Shown: one piece after another, positions 9,269 to 17,876 of the stretch | Numbering within the stretch: position 1 is the first letter of the stretch | How the letters are laid out: every line of letters starts with the position of its first letter | NCBI RefSeq assembly: GCF_014287635.1 | Contig: NZ_JACOPH010000002.1 | Coordinates: 186,001-250,000 of the forward strand | DNA: 64,000 nt | Direction of reading: 5' to 3' | Origin: Roseburia zhanii | GTDB taxonomy: Bacteria > Bacillota > Clostridia > Lachnospirales > Lachnospiraceae | Notes under the pieces: model-generated | What the model was told of the DNA's origin: nothing | The model's input: the letters and a program-made list of their open reading frames with translations, nothing else | Databases searched by the model: none | Program-made: the position numbers and the translations under genes

Positions 9269-10369
9269 TTAGATACGTTCACAGATCAGATCTCCCATCT
9301 GTTTTGTTCCCACCTGTGTCACAGATGCTTTTTTATCTTCTTCCTGCGGCATGATATCGATCGTACGGTAACCGTCTTTCAACACCTGTTTTACGGCTGC
9401 TTCTACAGCATCTGCCTCTTTGTCAAGATCAAAGGAATAGCGGAGCATCATCGCTGCACTTAAGATCGTTGCAATCGGATTTGCAATGCCTTTTCCTGCA
9501 ATATCCGGTGCAGAACCGCCGCTCGGCTCATAAAGACCAAATTTCGTATCATTTAAACTTGCAGATGATAACATTCCGATCGAACCTGTTACCATACTTG
9601 CTTCGTCAGATAAAATATCTCCGAACATATTCTCTGTTAAGATCACATCAAACTGTTTTGGATCTTTGACTAACTGCATGGCACAATTGTCTACTAACAT
9701 ATGTTCATAAGTGACTTTGGGATAATCTTTTGCCACTTCTTCTACGACTTTTCTCCAGAGTCTTGAAGAATCTAAAACATTTGCCTTGTCGACACTGGTT
9801 ACTTTCTTACGGCGTTTCATTGCAATATCAAATCCACGTTTTGCAATTCTTCTGATCTCATCTTCTGTATAAGTCAGTGTATCTACGGCTGTCATCACAC
9901 CGTTTACTTCTTCTGTCTTACGTGCTCCAAAGTAAAGACCGCCTGTTAATTCACGCATGATCATCATATCAAAACCGTCCCCGATAATGTCATCACGAAG
10001 CGGGCAGGCTTCTTTTAATTCTTCATACAGATATGCAGGTCTTAAATTTGCAAACAGATTCAATGCTTTTCTCAATTTTAAAAGTCCTGCCTCCGGTCTA
10101 AGGTGCGGTGCCAACTTATACCATGGAGATGTCGCTGTATTGCCTCCGATCGATCCCATTAAAACTGCATCAGATGCTTTTGCCTGTGCGATCGCCTCGT
10201 CTGTCAGCGGTACGCCTGTTGCATCGATCGAGCATCCTCCCATTAAAATTGCATCATATGTAAATGTATGACCAAATTTCGCTCCGATGGCATCTAATAC
10301 TTTTTGTGCCTCTGCTACTACTTCTGGTCCAATTCCGTCACCCGAAATGACTCCCACATGGTAATTCAT
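9269..10369 (-). CDS. leuB: 3-isopropylmalate dehydrogenase
   Basis: Third enzyme of leucine synthesis; NAD-dependent oxidative decarboxylation of 3-isopropylmalate. The 366-residue protein begins [18 protein letters not shown] and carries LMGSIGG, the [10 protein letters not shown] substrate loop and the metal-binding [19 protein letters not shown] motif, which mark IPMDH rather than isocitrate dehydrogenase. The frame is open to 10453, but the ATG at 10369 has a GGAAGGAAG site and matches the family start. It is the first gene of the leuB-peptide-ilvD-ilvB run. leuA, leuC and leuD are not in the window. Confidence 0.95.
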   Translation of the reverse strand: MNYHVGVISGDGIGPEVVAEAQKVLDAIGAKFGHTFTYDAILMGGCSIDATGVPLTDEAIAQAKASDAVLMGSIGGNTATSPWYKLAPHLRPEAGLLKLRKALNLFANLRPAYLYEELKEACPLRDDIIGDGFDMMIMRELTGGLYFGARKTEEVNGVMTAVDTLTYTEDEIRRIAKRGFDIAMKRRKKVTSVDKANVLDSSRLWRKVVEEVAKDYPKVTYEHMLVDNCAMQLVKDPKQFDVILTENMFGDILSDEASMVTGSIGMLSSASLNDTKFGLYEPSGGSAPDIAGKGIANPIATILSAAMMLRYSFDLDKEADAVEAAVKQVLKDGYRTIDIMPQEEDKKASVTQVGTKQMGDLICERI

Positions 10370-10464
10370 ATCTATAACTTCCTTCCTTTTTCTATTTTTT
10401 GACATGGTTTTTGATTCTAGTACCATAATATAATATTCGTTTTGATATTTCAATATAGTTTGTT

Positions 10465-10494
10465 ATTATAGTTTTTCATATTTTTTATAACCAA
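10465..10494 (-). promoter_or_regulatory. Promoter of the leuB-ilvD-ilvB run
   Basis: On the minus strand TTGGTT (10494-10489), an 18-base spacer and a perfect TATAAT (10470-10465) stand about 95 bases upstream of leuB. The leader between it and leuB is very AT-rich. I see no T-box core in it, so the regulation of this run is not evident from the sequence. Confidence 0.55.
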
Positions 10495-10524
10495 AAGTTA
10501 TTGCATTATCTGAACTCCCTGCAT

Positions 10525-11010
10525 TTAAAAGGTCAAACGCATCTGATTCCAGACAACATTTCCATGTGTAGACTGCGTGGAAACGCCTTCATTTACAAAT
10601 CCAAACTTCGCATAATAAGGCACCAGGGCATCTTTACAGGTAAGCACAAGCCCTTTACGTTTTTGTTCTTCTGCCTCCTGTATCATCTGTTGTAAAAGTG
10701 CTCCTGCCAGTCCCCGCCTGCGGTATTCTGGAAGAGTGTTCACTCCAAAGATCATCTGCCATGCACCTTTTTCATTATGCCGTTCTGCTTCTTCATACAT
10801 CGCATCGGTAAGGTCGGCTTCATCGGTCACAAATCCATCGACAAAAGAAACTAACTGTTCTCCGTCAAACATCAGTAAAAAATGATTGCCATAATATTCT
10901 ACTCTTTTTGCAAACTGCTCTTTCGTGGCGGCTTCTGCTGCCGGAAAACAGGCTGCTTCTACTGCTGCTATTTTTTCAATATCCTCTATGGATGCTGTTC
11001 TGATCAACAT
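10525..11010 (-). CDS. GNAT family N-acetyltransferase
   Basis: A 161-residue single-domain acetyltransferase of the GNAT fold. The N-terminus MLIRTASIEDIEKIAAVEAACF is a typical GNAT beta1-alpha1 start, and the acetyl-CoA pyrophosphate-binding motif appears as LPEYRRRGLAGALLQQMI (Q/RxxGxG/A type). The acceptor substrate cannot be told from sequence. The ATG at 11010 has an AAGGAG site. It is separated by 47 bases from the polymerase gene upstream, so cotranscription is possible. Confidence 0.9.
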   Translation of the reverse strand: MLIRTASIEDIEKIAAVEAACFPAAEAATKEQFAKRVEYYGNHFLLMFDGEQLVSFVDGFVTDEADLTDAMYEEAERHNEKGAWQMIFGVNTLPEYRRRGLAGALLQQMIQEAEEQKRKGLVLTCKDALVPYYAKFGFVNEGVSTQSTHGNVVWNQMRLTF

Positions 11011-11057
11011 GATTTTTCTCCTTTTCCTCTTGTTTGCAGACTGACCGTTATCAATTC

Positions 11058-12788
11058 CTAGCCTGCCGCGCTTAATACAATCCCTGCAAAAACCCAGAAT
11101 AACGGTGATGTCTGCACTGTAGAATCGTTGAACAGATTTGCAAGCATATAACTGATACAGGCAAGATAACAGCCTAGTCCAAGCCGCATCTGCATGGAAT
11201 CCATATCTGCTAAATAGAATTTTTTCTTTCCCATTCTAAGAAGGATCACATAAAAGATCAGAATACACAAAACAGAAATCCCGCCTGTCTGCACCCATTT
11301 CGTCAGATAATCATTATGTGCTTTTTCGATCACAACGTCCGGACTGTCTGCATATACGATTTTTCCGGCATAATCTTCCTGTGGAAACAGTTCTGCAAAC
11401 GTATCCGGCCCGCTGCCGATCAACAGGTGGCTTTTTAACAGTGGAATCGTCCTAGACCAGATATAACCGCGGGCAGAGCCTAAGTATTCCAGTCCATGCA
11501 GATCTGCCGCTTTGACATCAGACATGCTGCTGATCTTTCCGGCAAAATTTTTATAGTAATAAGTACCGTCTTTCCGGATAAATGTCAATGTTGTTTCTGC
11601 TAAATATAATAAGATCTCCGGCTGTTCCTCTTGTATGTAAACTGCCTTTGCATCGTCTTCCATTGGGAGTGATAATTCTTCTCCCATATCTGCATACAGT
11701 TCATCTTCTGTCGTCAGATTTCTACAATAAAGCTGTTCATTTTCTGCCCAGATACGATAATCTGTCCCATCATAACAAAGGAAAATCCCATTCTTTTCTG
11801 TTGTCATACTGCTTAACGGTTCCCTGTCGTTCGTATCAATCATACGGGACAGATATTTACTGCCGCCTGCCACATCTATGACAATGAAAAAAGCTCCGGC
11901 TGCAAACAGTAAAAGTGGAAGAAGCCATAATTTTTTCTTCTTTCTGATCGGTTTTAAAAATGCTCCTGCAAGCACGATCACAACGATCAGTGCAAGTAAA
12001 GATGCTCTCGAATAGGTATACCAGATCAAAAACATCATAAGTCCGGCAATGACTGTATAGCAGATCTTTCTTTTTTTCTGTGTTTCTGTCAATGCCATAA
12101 CAAATAAAACAGCAAACAGCATACATAATACGATTCCTGCATAATTCGGGTTATATAAAGACAAATAGACATTATTTCCAGAAAATGTATCCTCGATCAT
12201 ACCGCCATACGTTTCATATTCTTCTGCTGACATCAGAAGTTTCTGTACCCATGCAAACTGCATCAGATCACAATGAAATACCTGAAATAATCCAACGATC
12301 CCAAACACGCCGCTGATTCCCATAACTCCGTATAAAATGATCTGATAATCCTTTTCATGTTCCATCATCTGATAGGCATAAAATGCAAGTACAACATATC
12401 CGATAAGCACAAATACGCTTTCAAAAGATTCAAAATTGCCATGAACAGAAGCTGTCTGATTCATGGAAAATATGGTAGATAACATAACAAAAAGAACATA
12501 GACAAACAATGGATAAAACCACCGGATCTGCTTTGTATCCTCTTTATACAGTCCCATACGGAATGCCAGTATGATCAAGGCAAATGCTGCTACAATATCT
12601 ATAAAATAGCTTTTATAATAGCAATAGAAATCTGGCAGAAGATCATCTGCTGCATACCAGTCATACTGGCTGTATCCACAGCGGTATACGGCAAGGTGTA
12701 CCAGTAATGGCAATATGCAGATCATAAGCAGAAGGGGAATCATAAGATCCCACATATAGGCTGCTTTTTTCTGTGTATTTTTCTTCAT
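11058..12788 (-). CDS. O-antigen ligase / polysaccharide polymerase-like membrane protein
   Basis: A 576-residue polytopic membrane protein of the O-antigen ligase/Wzy superfamily (Wzy_C). About 12-13 hydrophobic segments are visible. A large extracytoplasmic region (roughly residues 300-430, rich in Tyr/Asp/Glu) separates the N-terminal helices from the last ones; it holds LLIGSGPDTFAELFPQ and VIEKAHNDYLTKWVQTGG, where the His-Asn-Asp core is the hallmark of this ligase/polymerase family. It probably joins or polymerises lipid-linked glycans at the outer membrane face. The start at 12788 (MKKNTQ) has an AGGAGG site; an open frame to 12845 has no such support. No glycosyltransferase neighbours are present, so the glycan is unknown. 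Confidence 0.85.
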   Translation of the reverse strand: MKKNTQKKAAYMWDLMIPLLLMICILPLLVHLAVYRCGYSQYDWYAADDLLPDFYCYYKSYFIDIVAAFALIILAFRMGLYKEDTKQIRWFYPLFVYVLFVMLSTIFSMNQTASVHGNFESFESVFVLIGYVVLAFYAYQMMEHEKDYQIILYGVMGISGVFGIVGLFQVFHCDLMQFAWVQKLLMSAEEYETYGGMIEDTFSGNNVYLSLYNPNYAGIVLCMLFAVLFVMALTETQKKRKICYTVIAGLMMFLIWYTYSRASLLALIVVIVLAGAFLKPIRKKKKLWLLPLLLFAAGAFFIVIDVAGGSKYLSRMIDTNDREPLSSMTTEKNGIFLCYDGTDYRIWAENEQLYCRNLTTEDELYADMGEELSLPMEDDAKAVYIQEEQPEILLYLAETTLTFIRKDGTYYYKNFAGKISSMSDVKAADLHGLEYLGSARGYIWSRTIPLLKSHLLIGSGPDTFAELFPQEDYAGKIVYADSPDVVIEKAHNDYLTKWVQTGGISVLCILIFYVILLRMGKKKFYLADMDSMQMRLGLGCYLACISYMLANLFNDSTVQTSPLFWVFAGIVLSAAG

Positions 12789-12814
12789 GGATTCTTTCCT
12801 CCTGCAAACAAAAG

Positions 12815-12863
12815 GAGCAGTCCCATACAAAGTTTTGCTACGCAAAAGGGGGACTGCTCACTC
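12815..12863 (-). repeat. GAGCAGTCCC palindromic repeat, copy 1 (terminator-like)
   Basis: A near-perfect inverted repeat of GAGCAGTCCC with a loop containing a second small palindrome (TTTTGCTACGCAAAA). On the minus strand it is followed by CCTTTTGTTT, so it can terminate the secreted-protein gene ending at 12881. A second copy, inverted relative to this one, lies at 28492-28540. Confidence 0.75.
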
Positions 12864-12880
12864 ATAAATCTCATGTAATC

Positions 12881-13951
12881 TTATTTTACTTTTACTGTTT
12901 TTCCTTTTGTCCAGTATACAGATGAGCCGATCTGATAGGTGTGTCCTTTTTTCAGTTTTACTTTTACATATTTACCTGCTCCACCGGAAAACTTATACTT
13001 TGTCAATACCAGCGTTGCTGATCTGCTGCCCTTTTTCAAGGTTACCATTCCAGAATACCATTTATTACCTGCCGTCTTATCATATACTGTAATATAAGAT
13101 TTTGATGTATTCTGGCTAAGAGTATCCTGATTATAATAGGAACTTTCAATATTAGATGCCAAAATCTGGTCACTTGTAACTGCCTTGTTCAGTTTCATCG
13201 TAATGCCGCTTGTCTTTCCTGACAGGGATTTCACTTTTAAAACTTTTGCTGAACGGGTAGATGTCGGACTATTTTTCTCAGCAAAAGTAGTTAATAATGC
13301 CTGTATACGATAATATTTTGATGCATCTGGAACAGCGAGTTTGCTTGTTGTAGAATAATTCTCTTTTAAGAATCCGTCATAAGAAATCTTAGCTGCATAA
13401 TCATCAGTATAATCTGTCATTTTTTTATAATAATCAGCTTTCTTTTTCAGAAGTGAAAATCCATTCTTGCCGGTCACTTTTGATGGCAGATTCTTAACAA
13501 GTGCATTTACTTCATTCTGTGCTGATGCAATAATATCTTTTTCTCCAAAGCTTCCTGCCTTTTCAACATTAACGATACAGCTTAATTTCTGTCCCTTATA
13601 TTTGATCGTAATGGTTGCTTTACCTGTCTTTTTTGCTTTCACAACACCTTTAGAATCTACTGTTGCAACGGATGTTTTATTTGACTTATAAGATGTCTTT
13701 ACCATGGATGCGATCGTACTTGAACTGCCTCCATAGACCATGACAAAATCACCAATATTAAACTGCTGTCCTGCTTCTACTGCGATCACTCTGCTTGATC
13801 CCGAGTAATTATAGGATGTCATGTTCCATCCCATATATGTAACTCCCGCCTGCACTTCCTGTGATGTCATCGGCAGTACTGACATGATTGTCGGCAGAAT
13901 AAATAAAATTGATAAAAATACTGCCAGACGCTTTTTCATGTTCTCTCTCAT
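12881..13951 (-). CDS. Secreted protein with bacterial Ig-like (Big_2-type) domain, paralogue 1
   Basis: A 356-residue exported protein. A signal peptide (MRENMKKRLAVFLSILFILP onwards, cleavage near QAG) is followed by one Big_2-like Ig domain, seen in the segment NKTSVATVDSKGVVKAKKTG and ATITIKYKG, then a helical, lysine-rich middle and a C-terminal beta region ending LKKGHTYQIGSSVYW. It is clearly paralogous along its whole length to the protein at 14287-15324: both share VEKG/VEAGQ-F-GDF near the start, the K-GKATI/K-GKTDI repeat, PTS near the middle, TLKKGSR and KGHTY-IGS at the end. I used the ATG at 13951, six bases after AGGAGGA. The role is unknown; surface adhesion or wall association is a guess. 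Confidence 0.85.
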   Translation of the reverse strand: MRENMKKRLAVFLSILFILPTIMSVLPMTSQEVQAGVTYMGWNMTSYNYSGSSRVIAVEAGQQFNIGDFVMVYGGSSSTIASMVKTSYKSNKTSVATVDSKGVVKAKKTGKATITIKYKGQKLSCIVNVEKAGSFGEKDIIASAQNEVNALVKNLPSKVTGKNGFSLLKKKADYYKKMTDYTDDYAAKISYDGFLKENYSTTSKLAVPDASKYYRIQALLTTFAEKNSPTSTRSAKVLKVKSLSGKTSGITMKLNKAVTSDQILASNIESSYYNQDTLSQNTSKSYITVYDKTAGNKWYSGMVTLKKGSRSATLVLTKYKFSGGAGKYVKVKLKKGHTYQIGSSVYWTKGKTVKVK

Positions 13952-13989
13952 GTTCATTCCTCCTGTATTTTTATTGTAGTACTTTAGTC

Positions 13990-14018
13990 ATTTTAGCACC
14001 CTTATCTTAGATTCGCAA
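13990..14018 (-). promoter_or_regulatory. Promoter of secreted paralogue 1
   Basis: TTGCGA (14018-14013), a 17-base spacer and TAAAAT (13995-13990) on the minus strand, about 40 bases upstream of the start at 13951. A plausible but unproven match. Confidence 0.4.
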
Positions 14019-14027
14019 GAAATACTG

Positions 14028-14264
14028 TTAATTTTCTCTTGCCATATTGGTGATCTCGTTTAACAGTTCCATATCATCTGCTGTCAGTTTGATATTCGAT
14101 GCGATCGAATCTCCATCTGGTTTTATGATCTTTACTTCAAGCACTGTGCCTTCTCCGATAGAAGCCTGTGCTGCTGCCTGTAAAAACTTTGGAAATTTCG
14201 GGTGATTCTTGGTAAATCGATCCCACATATTTTTGATCTGAAATAATTTTGCCGGATTTATCAT
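14028..14264 (-). CDS. Small conserved-looking cytoplasmic protein, 78 residues
   Basis: A 78-residue soluble protein with no signal peptide or membrane span. I start it at the ATG at 14264 (MINPAKLFQIKNMWDRF) which has an AAGGAG site; an open frame to 14312 overlaps the upstream gene and has none. The sequence shows an N-terminal basic amphipathic helix (KNMWDRFTKNHPKFPKFLQ), a beta-rich middle (GTVLEVKIIKPDGDSI) and an acidic helix at the end (DDMELLNEITNM). It sits 22 bases after a secreted Ig-like protein gene and before its paralogue. I do not recognise the family and cannot assign a role. Confidence 0.75.
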   Translation of the reverse strand: MINPAKLFQIKNMWDRFTKNHPKFPKFLQAAAQASIGEGTVLEVKIIKPDGDSIASNIKLTADDMELLNEITNMAREN

Positions 14265-14286
14265 TCGTCCGTTCTCCTTTGTACTT

Positions 14287-15324
14287 TTATTTTGCCTTAA
14301 TCCTTGTTCCACCTGCCCATATGAGTTTTGAACCGATCAGGTAAGTATGTCCTTTTACGATATCTACATTTTCATATTTTCCATATGTATATACTGATAA
14401 ATTCGTTGTATACTGTCTGCTGCCTTTTTTGAGCGTAATCAAGGCAGTATAATACTTCTCTGTCGTTTCATCATATACAGATACACGGATATTCGCTTTT
14501 GACCTACTGTTGATTGTACCATTTTCTTCCGGAAAGGCAAGCTGTGCGGCACAGATCTGATCTGCATTTAAACTCTTTGACAGCTTTATCGTAATCTTTC
14601 CTGTCTTGCTGCTTGCTGCGGCTGATGCGATCTTCATCGTCTTTTTCGACTGGATGGACGTCGGATCATTGTCTAAGATAAACTGCCTCACTAACGCTTC
14701 TGCACTTAAATACCGTCCTGCTAATGGTGCTGCAAGTTTTTCACATCGTTTATAATCGTTATTATCCGGTGCTGGACGCTCTTTTTCATATAAAAAACCG
14801 TCATATGCCAGTTTTTTTGCAGAATACGACTGGTATTCCACAAGAAATGCATCGATTTTCTTTTTTAGGGCGAATGCCTTAGATGCATTTAATTTCTTTG
14901 GAAAATTTTTAGGAAATTTCTTACCTGCTGCCTGCAGATTCTTCACTGCAGCACTACTGTCAAATGTTCCTTTTTTCTCAACAGTCAGATGGCAGACTAA
15001 TCTCGTTCCCATACAGGTGACAGTAATATCCGTCTTTCCCACTTTTTTCGCATTTAAATAGCCTTTTCCATTGATCGATGCCGTCTTAGAACTGCCCGAT
15101 CGGTAAGAAGCTTTTGACAATGCTGCTGTTTTCGAAGTATTTTTTCCTATAATACTGATAAAATCTCCCAAATAGAATTTCTGACCTTTTTCTACAGAAA
15201 TATCTGTTTCAGTTTCGCCGTTGTACCACTGTACCTGTAATCCTGCGGCTTGTACCGGTATTGAAGTACACAAAAACAGCATTACACAGAAAAAAACAGG
15301 TATGGTTTTCCAAATTTTGCTCAT
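14287..15324 (-). CDS. Secreted protein with bacterial Ig-like domain, paralogue 2
   Basis: A 345-residue exported protein, full-length paralogue of the product of 12881-13951. The signal peptide (MSKIWKTIPVFFCVMLFLCT, ending near VQAAG) is followed by a GQKFYLGDFISI motif, a Big_2-like Ig segment (KTASINGKGYLNAKKVGKTDI), a helical lysine-rich centre and the C-terminal VDIVKGHTYLIGSKLIW. The ATG at 15324 has a GGAG site. The copies have diverged substantially, so the duplication is not recent. The 78-residue gene between them suggests a duplicated cassette. No sortase LPXTG signal is visible, so attachment to the wall, if any, is by another route. Confidence 0.85.
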   Translation of the reverse strand: MSKIWKTIPVFFCVMLFLCTSIPVQAAGLQVQWYNGETETDISVEKGQKFYLGDFISIIGKNTSKTAALSKASYRSGSSKTASINGKGYLNAKKVGKTDITVTCMGTRLVCHLTVEKKGTFDSSAAVKNLQAAGKKFPKNFPKKLNASKAFALKKKIDAFLVEYQSYSAKKLAYDGFLYEKERPAPDNNDYKRCEKLAAPLAGRYLSAEALVRQFILDNDPTSIQSKKTMKIASAAASSKTGKITIKLSKSLNADQICAAQLAFPEENGTINSRSKANIRVSVYDETTEKYYTALITLKKGSRQYTTNLSVYTYGKYENVDIVKGHTYLIGSKLIWAGGTRIKAK

Positions 15325-15416
15325 AAATTCACTCCTTCATAATTTCTAACATTTATTTTTATAATTTCTTCATAAACCCTTCATTTTTAGGACACCAAAT
15401 GAACACAATTTATGGA

Positions 15417-15529
15417 TATACTAATCTCATCAAATGAAGTTCCCCCACTCATTACTTCATTTGATACAAACAAAACTTTTTCATAAACTCTCCCCTTAAG
15501 AATGCAGCAAGCGGCTGCATTCTTTTTTT
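15417..15529 (+). ncRNA. Candidate small RNA: C-rich loop hairpin plus intrinsic terminator
   Basis: On the plus strand a perfect 12-bp stem (ATCAAATGAAGT with ACTTCATTTGAT, 15429-15465) displays a 13-base loop containing CCCCC. It is followed by a 32-base single-stranded stretch and a textbook intrinsic terminator (15498-15529). TATACT at 15417-15422 could be its -10 box; the matching -35 is poor. The exposed C-run is the type that can pair with Shine-Dalgarno sequences, which is inference. No plus-strand gene precedes the terminator, which is the main reason for calling a small RNA. Confidence 0.4.
15498..15529 (+). terminator. Strong intrinsic terminator, plus strand
   Basis: An 11-bp stem (AAGAATGCAGC paired with GCTGCATTCTT) with a short loop and an immediately following run of seven T residues. 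It has the form of a classical Rho-independent terminator on the plus strand, with no annotated plus-strand gene upstream. Confidence 0.85.
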
Positions 15530-15530
15530 G

Positions 15531-15853
15531 TATAGAATTTGAGAGTCAAAAGATGGCTCACAACTTAGTAGCTGGCAGATTGCACAAAGCCGAGACTGTT
15601 TTGTGACTTTGGGAGAAAATTAGTAAATCTTAGTCTGCCTGTTAATATATAGTGTTTTGCTGCCATGGACGGCAGCAAAAGTCTTAATGCCCCATGGACG
15701 GGGCGTTTAAGACGTACACGTCACTTTGTTGCGACCTAATTCAGGCAGACTTAGATTTTCTTATTTTCGTACAACGGAACAAAATAGACTCGGCTTTGTG
15801 CAATCTGCCAATCAAAAAACTTGAAGCCACCTTTTGACACTCGAATCTATATA
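15531..15853. repeat. About 320-bp nested palindromic element with cloverleaf-like head
   Basis: The outer ends are imperfect inverted repeats (TATAGA...GTCAAAAG-TGGCT against its complement). Inside is a perfect 21-bp inverted pair (15574-15594 with 15789-15809) and a third paired block around AGTCTGCCTG (15612-15645 with 15735-15769). The apex carries two more hairpins, TTTGCTGCC/GGCAGCAAA (15656-15679) and GTCTTAA-GCCCC/GGGGC-TTAAGAC (15681-15713), both with ATGGA loops. The element starts and ends with TA-containing sequence. It encodes no protein. It could be a MITE-like insertion or a large structured RNA; sequence alone does not decide. Confidence 0.75.
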
Positions 15854-15875
15854 GAAAAAGCAAGCACACACTCTT

Positions 15876-17765
15876 TTATAATAATGAAGATGCCCATTGT
15901 TTAATCTGTTTTAAAGAATTTGAAAATTCTTCCTTTTCCATGCATGAACCTGCAAAAGAAAAGATTCTGTCCTGTTCGCCGATCAAGTTTTCTGCCATAC
16001 CGATTCCTTCCGGTGTTGTTCTTAATAACAGGATCATTCCGGCATCTAAGAACTTTCTGATATAAATTCTCTCTTTTTCATCTGTTCCCTCTGCCATAAG
16101 CTGCATGGTATGAAATCCCATGCCAAGCAGATACCGTTCTACACAATTCGCATAGTTTTCTTCATCATGCAAAAAGAGAATAAGACCTGCTTTCTGCCCG
16201 AGTGCCATCTCTCGTTCTGCTGCAGTTACTTCCTTGCAATTTTCCTTCCATACTTCCCCGGAAATTGTCTGAATGATATTTCCATAAGCGGCGAGCAAAC
16301 CGGTTTCCCGCTCAAAAAGTTTTAATGTTCCAAGGGTACGGTTCTCTTTTTCCGCTGTCAGATATACCTGTTTGGAAAAACAGAGTTCACAGCGTGCAAG
16401 TGCATTCTTTGTTAAATATTCTGCATACCGGTGATCTCCTGTATTGACATCAACCTGATAATGAATCTTTGTAACTGCCGCATTGACGATATCCGTACCG
16501 ATTTTTGCTAAATACCGCTTGCCCTGCGTCAGCCGGTTATCAGAAGTCCATAAGATATCTGCCTCAATACAGTCTGTAGAACTTAAAATATCTGTTTTTG
16601 TCAGTACAGAACCTCTTGCAATATCTAACTCCCGGTCTAATTCGATCCCTAATGGATTTTTTCCATTTACCATTTCTGTATCTTTATCTAGCAGATAAAG
16701 CTTTGTCACTTTCGCACACTGATTCGTAGGATAAACAAAAATCTCATCTCCGGTCTGCAATGTTCCTGATACCATTTCACCCTGTATCACTCTTTTTTTG
16801 ATCACAGCACCTTTGATCTGACTGGATTTACAGATACGTTGTGTCAGGAAATAGAACCTGTCATCTTTTTTTGACTGTGGCATCTGTTCTAATAATTCCA
16901 ACAGACTTCCGTTTTGATGCCAAGGCATCTCTGATGCAGCCTGAATGATATTTACGCCACTTTTAGCTGCTACCGGAACTATCTGAATGTGACAGCCCGG
17001 ATATTCCTGCATCATCTGCCGGATCTCTTTTAAGATCATATCAAAAACGTTTCTGTCATATCCTGTCATATCCATTTTATTGACAGCGAATATCATATTT
17101 CGTATACCCATAAAATAACAGATCTTCGTATGTCTTCTTGTCTGTGGCACGATTCCCTTATTAGCGGCGATCATAATGATCGCTGTATCAGAATCTAAGG
17201 CAGCATAAGCCATATTTCTGGTATATTCTTCATGACCCGGAACATCTGCCATTAAAAAACTACAGGATTTTCCTTCAAATGTACTGTAGGAAACCTGTAC
17301 GGTAATGCCCTGTTTTGCTTCTTCTTCCGTCATCCCTGCTAACAATGCATAGTCGATAGAACCATCTTTTCTAAGATATACCTGATTTTTTGCAATGCTC
17401 TCCTGCTCCTGCTTGCCCATGGTGTCATAAAGAAGCCTGCCGATCAATGTAGATTTTCCATCATCTACACCGCCACAGGTGATCAGCCTGCGGACACATG
17501 GTCTGTTATGCAGCTTTTTTGCCAGATGAAAACGTTCTGTATCGTCCTGTCGAAATGCAGCCTGTTCTTCTAAATTTTCTTCGACTTTCTGAAAACACAG
17601 CTGTGGCTTTTCAGGATATAATGCCTGTTCCGCCAATGTTGTGATAAATTCCTGTTCTTCACTTACTTCTGTGGCTATGGAAACTTCCTTCTGTAATGCA
17701 AATAATTCCCGCATCCGGTAAATAGCTTCTTTTTCCACAGTATTAAGCTGTATCGGTTGTGACAT
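15876..17765 (-). CDS. CysN-like GTPase (sulfate adenylyltransferase subunit 1) with degenerate C-terminal domain
   Basis: A 629-residue translation-factor-type GTPase most like CysN, the GTP-driven subunit of ATP sulfurylase. The G domain has GGVDDGKST (98-106), ADVPGHEEYTRNM (G3, from 173) and NKMD (229-232), followed by an EF-Tu-like second domain (about 300-400) with the GDEIFVYP and LDRELDIARGSVL segments of CysN. The first 90 residues are an extra, mostly helical extension. The last 113 residues (from 517) align in pattern with the APS kinase start seen in CysNC fusions, but the P-loop is replaced (LFLHDEENYANC), so kinase activity is unlikely. No cysD lies next to it. The ATG at 17765 has an AGGGGG site. 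Confidence 0.8.
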   Translation of the reverse strand: MSQPIQLNTVEKEAIYRMRELFALQKEVSIATEVSEEQEFITTLAEQALYPEKPQLCFQKVEENLEEQAAFRQDDTERFHLAKKLHNRPCVRRLITCGGVDDGKSTLIGRLLYDTMGKQEQESIAKNQVYLRKDGSIDYALLAGMTEEEAKQGITVQVSYSTFEGKSCSFLMADVPGHEEYTRNMAYAALDSDTAIIMIAANKGIVPQTRRHTKICYFMGIRNMIFAVNKMDMTGYDRNVFDMILKEIRQMMQEYPGCHIQIVPVAAKSGVNIIQAASEMPWHQNGSLLELLEQMPQSKKDDRFYFLTQRICKSSQIKGAVIKKRVIQGEMVSGTLQTGDEIFVYPTNQCAKVTKLYLLDKDTEMVNGKNPLGIELDRELDIARGSVLTKTDILSSTDCIEADILWTSDNRLTQGKRYLAKIGTDIVNAAVTKIHYQVDVNTGDHRYAEYLTKNALARCELCFSKQVYLTAEKENRTLGTLKLFERETGLLAAYGNIIQTISGEVWKENCKEVTAAEREMALGQKAGLILFLHDEENYANCVERYLLGMGFHTMQLMAEGTDEKERIYIRKFLDAGMILLLRTTPEGIGMAENLIGEQDRIFSFAGSCMEKEEFSNSLKQIKQWASSLL

Positions 17766-17799
17766 CTGATGCCCCCTATCCTCTTATAGCTATCTTTGC

Positions 17800-17876
17800 A
17801 ACTATTCCAAACTTCTCTCATATATTAGCAAAACCGTACGATAAATCGTACTTTCCCACTGCTTTGCAGCTATTTT
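17800..17876. repeat. Truncated member of the ATTCAGAACCCC/CGATAAATCG repeat family
   Basis: About 77 bases, mostly identical (roughly 85 percent by eye) to the left part of the repeat at 34693-34770, from AACTATTC through the TACGATAAATCGTA hairpin to CTGCTTTGCAGCTATTTT. The right half seen at 34.8 kb is missing. It ends directly at the stop codon of the downstream-lying 148-residue gene (17877). Confidence 0.7.

Larger units (their letters stand above)
15325..15875. other. Gene-free stretch with an sRNA candidate and a large palindrome
   Basis: 551 bases without a supported gene. It holds, from left to right: the leader of the secreted paralogue gene, a candidate small RNA with a terminator (15429-15529, plus strand), and a 320-base nested palindrome (15531-15853). 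Both are described separately. I see no coding frame in it. Confidence 0.8.

Noticed and set aside
10370..10524. Possible T-box or leader-peptide attenuator ahead of leuB
   Set aside because: I looked for the T-box core and for a leucine-rich leader peptide and found neither; only a promoter is supported.
12815..12863. The repeated palindromes as a CRISPR array
   Set aside because: The copies are single, far apart and in different orientations, with no spacer series and no cas genes.
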